Shown here: in pieces, positions 8,957 to 15,901 of the stretch | How positions within the stretch are numbered: the first letter of the stretch is position 1 | How the letters are laid out: each line of letters begins with the position of its first letter | DNA from: a virus | Virus record (IMG/VR): IMGVR_UViG_3300020185_000093 | Location: 1-43,791 of that record | Length of the DNA stretch: 43,791 nt | Reading direction: 5' to 3' (one strand) | The notes under the pieces: generated by a model | Told to the model about the DNA's origin: nothing | The model's input: only the letters and a program-made list of their open reading frames with translations | The model's database searches: none | Program-made: the position numbers and the translations under genes

Positions 8957-9259
8957 TTAAATTGCATTTAATTTCTCATAAGATAATAATACACTACCAA
9001 TATCCCCAGGAATTCTAATCTGTATTCCATCTGGAGGGAAAATTGATTCTTGTTCTAATTGGGGATTTGCAATAGAAATAACCCACCATAATTGAGGGTC
9101 ACCATAATAAGATTGAGCTAAAATATCAAATCTATCTCCTATACTTGTGTAAACATATATATCACTAAAGCTTAAAGGAATATCTGGATACTTTACTTGT
9201 TTTTTATATCTTTTACCTTTAATTGTAGATTTAACTGGTATTCCTGAGTATCTTCCCAT
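8957..9259 (-). CDS. 53: gp53-like baseplate wedge protein with LysM fold
   Basis: This 100-residue protein has a LysM-like core: FSDIYVYTSIGDRFDILAQ, then YYGDPQLWWVISIANP, then a PPDGIQIRIPG strand. That is the pattern of T4 gp53 and of phage tail X/LysM baseplate proteins, which clip the baseplate wedge to the hub. T4 gp53 is about twice as long, so only the LysM core is kept here. It lies between a large baseplate protein and the hub gene, as expected. Confidence 0.7.
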   Translation of the reverse strand: MGRYSGIPVKSTIKGKRYKKQVKYPDIPLSFSDIYVYTSIGDRFDILAQSYYGDPQLWWVISIANPQLEQESIFPPDGIQIRIPGDIGSVLLSYEKLNAI

Positions 9260-9270
9260 ATTTAATATTT

Positions 9271-11367
9271 TTAAATTGTTTCTACTCTGTCATAATTATT
9301 ATCTCCTCTATTTGACCCATTAGATAAACTAATAAATCTTTGGGGACCAAACCCAGATATTGTACCATTTACATCAGGTCCTTCTTCTCCTGTATCAATA
9401 AAAGTATTTATTTGTTTATTAGGTACAAAGTTTTGAATTGGTTTAAAAGAAAAACCTGAAACTTTAACTATCATAGGAAGTTCTTTTACAGAAGGATCTG
9501 TTCTATTTGCATCAAATCCATCTGTATTTATTTGAGAATCATTAATTCCTATTTCCCAAGGTGATTCTTGTGGTACTCCTAAAGTTATACCTTGCATAAT
9601 TCCCATTTGTTGGTAACACCAACCACCCACTGTTAATTCTATCAAATTACCTCTCATATACCCAGTATTAGAATAATCAGGAGCACACACAGAAGCTAAA
9701 TAATTTAATTTTTTATACATAGGTATTAGTTCTTGTTTTGATTGAGCAGCAACAGTCCAAGATAAATTAATAGTTCTATCAAATCCTTGATAGTTATATA
9801 AAGGTTCTCCCCTGCCCATATATTTTTTACTTTCCCATTCTGCATCATATGAATCCTCAAAAGAATCTATAAGTGCTCTAAAATGAATATATGTTTTTAA
9901 AGCAGGATTATTATTATTAACTACTCCTATTCTAAATTTTACTAAATCATTTATATCCCTTTCTGTTTCAACATTTTCAGATTGATAAAGAGGTAATGCA
10001 TTTATTTTATCTAACCCCTTTTCTGAAAAAGTATTACCAATTACATAACTTGTACTTGTATTTTTACTTCCTGGATTTCCTAAATTTACTCTACCTTCTA
10101 TTCTTTGATTTTGTTGGGTGTAATCTATTGATGTTGCAGAAGATCCTGGTGTTAGAGTTCTAAAATCAGGATTAATTCCAGTACTCCCTCTTGACCCAGA
10201 ATCACCTGCAGTCATTAATTGATCATAGTCTAAAGTGTTTTTTAAACCATCAACTGTAGAACTTGCTTGGAATGAACCTGATTGGAATACATTTGTTGAA
10301 AAATTTTGGAGAATATTAAGATTATTTACTTGGGTATATTCCCCTTGAAATAAATCAGTCCCCCCAAATAAAGAATATTCATTACTTAATGTAGAGTTAA
10401 AAATTTTAGCCCCTTGATATGAAATTGAGGGTCTTTTAAATACAGAATAATTTTCTCTTCCATAATTTAAAACCCCAGCTCCAAACGTTGGAGTTGGTGA
10501 TGGGTTTGTACTAAATAAAGAGGAATTAGATTCAGGTTTTGGGGTAGTATTATTACTATTTGAAAAAAAGAGATCGGTTGTTGATTTATCACCAGCTAAA
10601 AAAGGATTATTTCTTCCTGTTCTATTTTTAGATATAGAAATATTTGTTTTACCTACACCTAATGTAGATCCTGGTCCTCCTGAGTAAGAAAATAATTCTG
10701 TTGCTTCTTGTACTACATATCTACCAGGATTATCTGGTTTTAATATGCCATCTTTAATAAAAGAATTTGTAAATTGAATTAATCTACTAGTAGGGGCTAG
10801 ATTTGGATTTTGTCTTTCATTTTGGGCAGTAGTATCTAAATAGATAGGTTGAGATAATGGGAGTACTCCCCCTAGACTAAAACCTGTTGATAAAGAATTA
10901 CCATTAGCTACATTATTAGTACTTTCAAAAGGATTAATTCCCTGTTTTAGTAAATGTCCCCCTAAAGGGTTTGCAGCTGCTTGTAGTATAGTTGATGTTG
11001 GTAAATAAATACCATTATTTAAAGGTAATCTATTAGGGTTTCCTAGTATACTACTGGATTTACCTTGAGCTTTAATATTAACTCCACTTCTAGAAAGTAG
11101 GTTTTGTTTTACTGAAAATAAAAGCCCATTTGGGGATTTAAAATCAAACATCATTTGTGTTAACCTAGAAACATCTCTACCCACCGCTCTAGGTAATAAA
11201 GATCCTCCTCTTAATAGAAAATCAGTGTCACCTAAACCAGGGCCTGATCCACTTGGTATAGAAGATTTAATATAGGGCTGGTTACTACCATCAGTTTGTC
11301 CAGCTCCTAATCTATCATATCCATACCTTAAAGATTTAAGGTTGGTTTGTAGATTAACTAATGGCAT
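9271..11367 (-). CDS. Baseplate/tail-tube-associated structural protein (gp48/gp54-like candidate)
   Basis: This 698-residue protein has a long Asn/Ser/Gly-rich, low-complexity N-terminal two thirds and a well-structured C-terminal third. The latter contains YIHFRALIDSFEDSYDAEW, YMGRGEPLYNYQGFDRT and LNYLASVCAPDY (roughly 480-580), then a strand-rich end (LPMIVKVSGFSFKPIQNFVP). This combination recurs in large T4-like phages in proteins of the baseplate/tube junction. The place between the tape measure and the LysM protein fits a tube initiator or cap such as gp48 or gp54, but I cannot assign the exact homologue. It shows no enzymatic motif. Confidence 0.5.
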   Translation of the reverse strand: MPLVNLQTNLKSLRYGYDRLGAGQTDGSNQPYIKSSIPSGSGPGLGDTDFLLRGGSLLPRAVGRDVSRLTQMMFDFKSPNGLLFSVKQNLLSRSGVNIKAQGKSSSILGNPNRLPLNNGIYLPTSTILQAAANPLGGHLLKQGINPFESTNNVANGNSLSTGFSLGGVLPLSQPIYLDTTAQNERQNPNLAPTSRLIQFTNSFIKDGILKPDNPGRYVVQEATELFSYSGGPGSTLGVGKTNISISKNRTGRNNPFLAGDKSTTDLFFSNSNNTTPKPESNSSLFSTNPSPTPTFGAGVLNYGRENYSVFKRPSISYQGAKIFNSTLSNEYSLFGGTDLFQGEYTQVNNLNILQNFSTNVFQSGSFQASSTVDGLKNTLDYDQLMTAGDSGSRGSTGINPDFRTLTPGSSATSIDYTQQNQRIEGRVNLGNPGSKNTSTSYVIGNTFSEKGLDKINALPLYQSENVETERDINDLVKFRIGVVNNNNPALKTYIHFRALIDSFEDSYDAEWESKKYMGRGEPLYNYQGFDRTINLSWTVAAQSKQELIPMYKKLNYLASVCAPDYSNTGYMRGNLIELTVGGWCYQQMGIMQGITLGVPQESPWEIGINDSQINTDGFDANRTDPSVKELPMIVKVSGFSFKPIQNFVPNKQINTFIDTGEEGPDVNGTISGFGPQRFISLSNGSNRGDNNYDRVETI

Positions 11368-11373
11368 ACATTA

Positions 11374-11556
11374 TTATATGTTACCTGTTGTATCTACTGC
11401 TCTTGGGGTATCTGAAACATAGTCTACATATGTCCCTTTAGAGAATGTATCATTAACTGGGATTGTTCCTGCTCCTTTTAAAGGTGCTGTAGGTTTATTA
11501 CCATTTAATGGGGTCAATACAGTTCCTTCAGTTTCAAGTTTGTTAAGTAAAGGCAT
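11374..11556 (-). CDS. Small tail-region protein
   Basis: This 60-residue ORF is rich in Thr, Gly and Pro and begins MPLLNKLETEG. The next gene starts MPLVNLQTNLKS, a similar opening. It has no recognised domain. It fills the gap between the tape-measure gene and the baseplate protein and has its own late-type promoter motif 27 bases upstream, which supports its being real. It may be a small virion component. Confidence 0.5.
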   Translation of the reverse strand: MPLLNKLETEGTVLTPLNGNKPTAPLKGAGTIPVNDTFSKGTYVDYVSDTPRAVDTTGNI

Positions 11557-11583
11557 AATTTTTAATTTTAATTGTTAAACATT

Positions 11584-11595
11584 TGTTATAAATAT
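11584..11595 (-). promoter_or_regulatory. Late-promoter-like motif before the small tail protein
   Basis: The sense strand reads ATATTTATAACA, a C variant of the recurrent ATATTTATAATA motif, 27 bases before the ATG at 11556. It is one of about a dozen copies placed before virion genes. Promoter activity is inferred. Confidence 0.45.
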
Positions 11596-11609
11596 TATAA
11601 AAATATAGT

Positions 11610-14225
11610 TTATTGAGTAGAATAAGCATATTTCCCAACCGCTGTACCTAATCTATCACCATTCATTTGGATTACAGGATCAGGTCTACTAATTGCTCTT
11701 TCTAATAATTTTTCTAGTTTAGAATTATCTTGTTGTACTACTGTAGGTTGTTGTACAATTGTTTGTTGGGGTTTACTTACTTCTGAATTTGGGTTTATTG
11801 ATTCATTTTCTTTAGGAAATAAATTTGTACCCGCTATAACTGTATCTCTATTATTTAATGCTATTGCTCCTTCAGGACCCATTAATGTTCTGCTACCATA
11901 TCCTGATGTATTAGAACCAGGTGACATTACATCATTACCTGTTATTGCTTTTAAAGCAGCATAACCAGCTAAAGCTGCTCCTACTGCTATAGCGGCCCCA
12001 ATTCCAAAAGTTACTGCTGCATTTGTTGTTAAAGAAGCTGCTGCTGTTGCTAACTGTTGGGCTAAAAATATAGCCCCTTTTTTAATGAGTGATACCATAG
12101 CTGCTCCCTGTGTTATAAGAGAAGATAGTTTAAGACCTTCAAGCATTACTCCTGCAGCTGATAAGGTATTTGCAATACCTTTTTTAATATTAAGTGCAGT
12201 TGATATAGCAAGTTCTCCTGTTTTCATTATTAGACCTTCTTTTCCAAAGACTAATTTTGCTTTTTCCATTACTAAGTCTTTTGCTTGTATTGCTAGACCT
12301 TCTTTTCCAAAGACTAAATTTGATTTTTCTATAGCATTGTTTTTTATTTGAGTAAGTAAACCTTGGTTTTTATGGAAATTACTTAGTTTTTCAACAGTCA
12401 CACCTTCTACTGCTAGAGCTGTTTCTCTACCCTTATTTAATACTTTTTGTTGTTCAGTTACTAAACCTAATTTAGATGCAGTATTACGTAATAATTCATT
12501 TCTATAAACATCGTCACCTAAAAACTTAATAACTTTAAAAGCTGCTATTATACTCCCTAATACTTTTAAGAAGCCCATAGATTTAGAAATTAAACTAGCC
12601 ATTAAACCTACGGCATCAGCTATAGGTTCAATAATAGGCATTAAACCATTTGCTAATTGTACAAATAATTCTTGTGCCTTTTTAATAGAAGCATTAAATC
12701 TATCTTGTATAGATTCTGCGTGTAATGCATCTGCTAATTTTTTATCTCCTAGCTTAGCTGCTATTTGTTCCTGTGAGTATCCTTCTTGAACTAATCTATT
12801 ATATGCAGCTTTTGTATCTACATCTTTTCCTCCTAATTTAGATAGTATTTCTTGGTCTTGTAAAGATTTTGCTAAATCTTCTCTATTCATTCCTACAGCT
12901 TTAGCTAATGCTTCTTGCTGGAGGCGATTCATTTTAGCAAAATTAGCTGCTGATCCTGCCTGTTTAGCAACTTCTTGAGCAACGGTTGCTAAATCATTAT
13001 TTAAGGCTGCTTGTCTAGCCTTTTCTAAATTGATATTTTTACCTAATAATAATTCTGCTTCTAATTCATTGCTAATTGAATCTTCAAAATTAAGTAAACT
13101 ACCTGCTATACCATCAACAGCACTTAATTCCATACCAAATTGTTTAGCAGTTTGGACTGCTTTAGCTAATTCAATAGGATTATTAGCCATACTTAATTGT
13201 ATAGCACTGGATAGTTTTGCTACTTCTTGTAATACTTCTTTTTCTGTAATTGCAGTACCATTAATAGCATTCATAGCTACTGATTGGCCTAATACATTAG
13301 ATGCTATTTCTTTTGATGTCTGACCCGTTAATAAACCAAGTTTAGCAATTTCTCCACTCGTTTCGGCACTTAACCCTAATTGTTGCGTTAACTGCGTTTG
13401 AGTTTGTAACATCTCAGCAGTAAACATTGCATTAGTTCCAAGAATTTTAGATAATTCTATTTGAGATTTTGCAACTCCTTGAGTAGTAACAAAAATACTA
13501 TTAGAATCTTGTGCAATTTGGGAGAATTCTTTATTCATCCCTTGTGCTTCATGATAACTTACCCCTAATTGTTGGGCAACATCCTTTGTAGTTTTATCTA
13601 ATCCTTTAAAAGCATTAAATATCCCTAAAACAGCTATTTCAAATATTCTAAGAGGGGTTAATGTTTTTAAAATGTTACCTTGGAGTATTTTTGATAGAGT
13701 ACCACTTTTATCTAATTTATCAGCTAAACCACCAGCATTTTCCTTAATTAATTGGAATATACCTTTTTGTTTTTGTAAAGCATCATTTTTAGAATTTATA
13801 GTATTAAGTGTAGATTGTTGTTTATCTAATTCAGCTTCCTGTAAGACAAAAAATTCTTGTTGTTGTTTTGTAATATTATTTCCTAAAGCTTTTCTTTTAA
13901 TTTGTAACCTGAGTCGGTTAGAATCTATTTTTTCTTGTTCTTTAGCTATATCTTTTTGAGTAATAGCATCTCTACTTAATTTAGCATTTAAATCAATTAA
14001 TGCATCTGTATTTTTTACACTTTGTTTTAAATCTGCAGCTAAACCTCTTTGAAATGTTTTACTAGCAATCTCAAAAGCACTATTCATATTACCTGCTTCA
14101 TCAACTGCTTGCTCAAAAGAATCAATTAATTTATCACCTAAAGAAGTAATAGCATCATACATGAATGCTAATTCCTGTTTTAAATCTTGTGCTTCTTTTT
14201 TAGCTTTTCCGTCTCCGATTGGCAT
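11610..14225 (-). CDS. 29: Tail tape measure protein
   Basis: This 871-residue protein has the long, helical, Ala/Gln/Lys-rich make-up of a tape measure, which sets tail length and is ejected ahead of the DNA. Coiled-coil-like segments fill residues 1-170 and much of 330-520. A hydrophobic Ala/Gly/Val-rich segment near 780-805 (AAIAVGAALAGYAALKA) could cross a membrane. The end is GPEGAIALNNRDTVIAGTNL plus a Gln-rich tail, typical of tape measures. A short internal duplication (LVFGKEGL twice, near 640-665) is visible in protein and DNA. It follows the gp26-like chaperone gene, the usual order. T4 gp29 is shorter (590 residues), so the tail may be longer, although length also depends on the extra domains. 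Confidence 0.75.
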   Translation of the reverse strand: MPIGDGKAKKEAQDLKQELAFMYDAITSLGDKLIDSFEQAVDEAGNMNSAFEIASKTFQRGLAADLKQSVKNTDALIDLNAKLSRDAITQKDIAKEQEKIDSNRLRLQIKRKALGNNITKQQQEFFVLQEAELDKQQSTLNTINSKNDALQKQKGIFQLIKENAGGLADKLDKSGTLSKILQGNILKTLTPLRIFEIAVLGIFNAFKGLDKTTKDVAQQLGVSYHEAQGMNKEFSQIAQDSNSIFVTTQGVAKSQIELSKILGTNAMFTAEMLQTQTQLTQQLGLSAETSGEIAKLGLLTGQTSKEIASNVLGQSVAMNAINGTAITEKEVLQEVAKLSSAIQLSMANNPIELAKAVQTAKQFGMELSAVDGIAGSLLNFEDSISNELEAELLLGKNINLEKARQAALNNDLATVAQEVAKQAGSAANFAKMNRLQQEALAKAVGMNREDLAKSLQDQEILSKLGGKDVDTKAAYNRLVQEGYSQEQIAAKLGDKKLADALHAESIQDRFNASIKKAQELFVQLANGLMPIIEPIADAVGLMASLISKSMGFLKVLGSIIAAFKVIKFLGDDVYRNELLRNTASKLGLVTEQQKVLNKGRETALAVEGVTVEKLSNFHKNQGLLTQIKNNAIEKSNLVFGKEGLAIQAKDLVMEKAKLVFGKEGLIMKTGELAISTALNIKKGIANTLSAAGVMLEGLKLSSLITQGAAMVSLIKKGAIFLAQQLATAAASLTTNAAVTFGIGAAIAVGAALAGYAALKAITGNDVMSPGSNTSGYGSRTLMGPEGAIALNNRDTVIAGTNLFPKENESINPNSEVSKPQQTIVQQPTVVQQDNSKLEKLLERAISRPDPVIQMNGDRLGTAVGKYAYSTQ

Positions 14226-14237
14226 ATAAAATTATTT

Positions 14238-14249
14238 TATTATAAATAT
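14238..14249 (-). promoter_or_regulatory. Late-promoter-like motif before the tape measure
   Basis: The sense strand reads ATATTTATAATA then AAAT, 12 bases before the tape-measure ATG. It begins 2 bases after the T-tract of the terminator at 14251-14275, forming a terminator/promoter pair. Confidence 0.55.
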
Positions 14250-14250
14250 G

Positions 14251-14275
14251 AAAAAAAGCAACTATTTATAGCTGC
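14251..14275 (-). terminator. Intrinsic terminator containing a stop codon
   Basis: On the sense strand GCAGCTA-TAAA-TAGTTGC forms a 7-pair stem with one G-U pair, followed by seven T. The TAG stop of the preceding ORF lies in the 3' arm of the stem. A late-promoter-like motif follows at once. Confidence 0.6.
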
Positions 14276-14582
14276 TTTTACCTTCATATGCTTTAGAAGC
14301 TTGTTTAAATTGAGGGGCATTTACTTTACCTTCTGAATTTACTAATGAAGTTTTACCAGCAGATATTTCATTTTTTTCTGCTGCGGCTTTTTTCTCGTAA
14401 AAATCATTTATTTCTTTAAAAGTAAATTTACGCAACCATATAGGCATATTGTAAATGGTAATATAGTCATACCCACCTTTACCATGAAATATTATTTCAT
14501 GTATTTGTTTAAATATGTTTAATCTAATTTGAGGAGCTGTCTCCAAAGTCAGGCCAAAAAAAGTTAAGCCCAATAGGCACAA
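14262..14582 (-). CDS. C-terminal partner of the gp26-like chaperone, probably made by frameshift
   Basis: This frame overlaps the 3' end of the gp26-like gene by 59 bases. It has no ATG before its conserved-looking part: the first Met (YNMPIWLRKF) falls after IRLNIFKQIHEIIFHGKGGY. The open frame itself begins at a TTG. The section with the GKGGYDY...YNMPIWLRKFTF pattern resembles the short second tape-measure chaperone of T4-like phages (gp51 region), though I recall that rather than verify it. A run of seven U (14556-14562) lies in the overlap and would let ribosomes move from the gp26 frame into this one by +1 (or -2). The product is then either a fused chaperone or a separate protein started at a non-ATG codon. 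The boundaries are therefore approximate at the 5' end. Confidence 0.6.
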   Translation of the reverse strand: MCLLGLTFFGLTLETAPQIRLNIFKQIHEIIFHGKGGYDYITIYNMPIWLRKFTFKEINDFYEKKAAAEKNEISAGKTSLVNSEGKVNAPQFKQASKAYEGKSSYK

Positions 14583-15267
14583 CTACCTCCTCTCCTTCAT
14601 CTAGAATAACATTAAGATTTACATCAGGTGATGTTTCAATTATATGTTTTCTAAATGCTCTAGCATCACGTGCTAAAAAATAATTATCAACAAATTCTCT
14701 AATACTTTTTGTTTCAGTTTCCCCATTAACCGAAGTTAATACATATTTTAGTCTTGTAGATGCTTCAGGAGATGAATTTTTATTTATTTTTTTAAGTCCC
14801 TTTAATTCTCTTTCAATTTTAGCTTCATCATGACCCGTTAACAATTTATATGTAATATTTGTATCACTGTGGGGTAAGGTAAAAGCAAATTCATTTTTGC
14901 CTTCAATCATAGCAGAACTATCAAATTCTTTATTTTCTAATTCTGAAAGATCAATTGTTTCTGTTTTACCATTAACTGTTGTTTTATAATCAGACCCATA
15001 TCCTAAAATACGAGTAGCAATTAAAATTGCGTTTTTATCCCCTATAATTAAATCTTTTAAATCTATTTTAGATATAATTACAGATTCTAATAATTTATCT
15101 AATACTATACCTTTCTCAATATAAGCTTGATTTGAAAGAATATCTTCTTCCTTAGCGGTCATATATTTAATTTCTACCTTACCACTAGATAGGGGATTGT
15201 CTTTAGGATATATTAATCCTTTAGATGGTAATTCTATTTCTTCTGTTGGGAATTTAAATTCAGCCAT
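14524..15267 (-). CDS. 26: gp26-like baseplate/tape-measure chaperone protein
   Basis: This 247-residue protein matches the T4 baseplate protein family that includes gp26. It opens with FKFPTEEIELPSKGLIYPKD, then VEIKYMTAKEEDILSNQAYI, a Leu-rich helix (LDKLLESVI) and GDKNAILIATRILGYGSDY. These are typical of tail-assembly chaperones that sit just upstream of the tape measure, as here. The C-terminus (NFFWPDFGDSSSN) is read across a U7 run, after which an overlapping frame carries a second chaperone-like domain. In most tailed phages the equivalent pair (lambda G/GT) is joined by a programmed frameshift. Upstream lies a terminator plus a variant late promoter. Confidence 0.7.
   Translation of the reverse strand: MAEFKFPTEEIELPSKGLIYPKDNPLSSGKVEIKYMTAKEEDILSNQAYIEKGIVLDKLLESVIISKIDLKDLIIGDKNAILIATRILGYGSDYKTTVNGKTETIDLSELENKEFDSSAMIEGKNEFAFTLPHSDTNITYKLLTGHDEAKIERELKGLKKINKNSSPEASTRLKYVLTSVNGETETKSIREFVDNYFLARDARAFRKHIIETSPDVNLNVILDEGEEVVVPIGLNFFWPDFGDSSSN
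14554..14565 (-). promoter_or_regulatory. Candidate programmed frameshift site (U7 run)
   Basis: In the gp26-like frame the mRNA reads AAC UUU UUU UGG from codon 235. Two successive Phe tRNAs can each re-pair perfectly after a +1 slip, giving GGC CUG and entry into the downstream chaperone frame. A -2 slip or polymerase slippage on the run would give the same frame. The site is seen directly; its use is inferred. Confidence 0.45.
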
Positions 15268-15295
15268 AATCTTTATTTGGTTAAAACGTTTTGTC

Positions 15296-15307
15296 AGTTA
15301 TACATAT
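15296..15307 (-). promoter_or_regulatory. Variant late-promoter-like motif before the gp26-like gene
   Basis: The sense strand reads ATATGTATAACT, a weaker match to the recurrent motif. It lies 28 bases before the ATG at 15267 and just after the terminator at 15316-15341, the same terminator/promoter arrangement seen elsewhere. Confidence 0.35.
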
Positions 15308-15315
15308 GTACAATA

Positions 15316-15341
15316 CAAAAAAGCTTGACCGAAGCCAAGCT
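15316..15341 (-). terminator. Intrinsic terminator with UUCG tetraloop after the tail tube gene
   Basis: On the sense strand AGCTTGGC-TTCG-GTCAAGCT forms an 8-pair stem (one G-U) closed by a C(UUCG)G tetraloop, followed by six T. It is 30 bases past the tail-tube stop, so it should end tube transcripts and give this abundant protein a discrete message. Confidence 0.75.
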
Positions 15342-15370
15342 ATTTTGCAAATTAGGGGTGAGTAAAATTT

Positions 15371-15859
15371 TTAGAAATTTAATACACAGTAATCTGGTTG
15401 GACTGTCATTGTAATTTCTTGAGCAGCATTTTCAGTATCCCAGTTAAAATCTCCAAATGAAGCATTTGTAATCATTGCTCCTTTGATAATCCATTCTGAG
15501 ACGATATCACCTACAGGTCCTAGTACATTGATTGTAAGATCTTTCTTATAGAAATCACTATAACCATCTCTACCAGTTACTGATTCGTGGTGTAATCTAA
15601 CCCATTCCATTACTGATTGTGCACCAGATGGGGTAATTGGGTCAAATAATGTAAATTCAATTGTACCCCAAGTTGTTTTCCCTTTTACAAAACGTTGAAC
15701 GTTAATATGATTTAAAGGTACTGATCCTTGTTCTACAGTTACAGCTCCTACACCTTTCATAATGTAAGCGGGGAATCCATCTACAAAACAGATAAATCTA
15801 TTCTTTTGTTTTGGTTCGAAAGCTGTGAAAAATATTTCGTTTGGGTTTAATACTGCCAT
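15371..15859 (-). CDS. 19: Tail tube protein (gp19-like)
   Basis: This 162-residue protein matches T4 gp19-type tube subunits, which stack as hexamers to form the inner tail tube through which DNA passes. Length agrees with T4 (163). It opens with PKQKNRFICFVDGFPAYIMKGV, continues with a WGTIEFTLFDPITPSGAQSVMEW segment and ends with NWDTENAAQEITMTVQPDYCVLNF, the strand pattern of tube proteins. It lies next to the sheath gene as expected. It has its own late-type promoter motif and is followed by a strong terminator, consistent with high expression. Confidence 0.85.
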   Translation of the reverse strand: MAVLNPNEIFFTAFEPKQKNRFICFVDGFPAYIMKGVGAVTVEQGSVPLNHINVQRFVKGKTTWGTIEFTLFDPITPSGAQSVMEWVRLHHESVTGRDGYSDFYKKDLTINVLGPVGDIVSEWIIKGAMITNASFGDFNWDTENAAQEITMTVQPDYCVLNF

Positions 15860-15874
15860 TTTATTTTTTTATTT

Positions 15875-15886
15875 TATTATAAATAT
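15875..15886 (-). promoter_or_regulatory. Late-promoter-like motif before the tail tube gene
   Basis: The sense strand reads ATATTTATAATA then AAAT, 15 bases before the ATG at 15859 and inside the short gap after the sheath gene. It is an exact copy of the recurrent motif. Confidence 0.55.
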
Positions 15887-15901
15887 TTATCTTTTTAGTT
15901 T

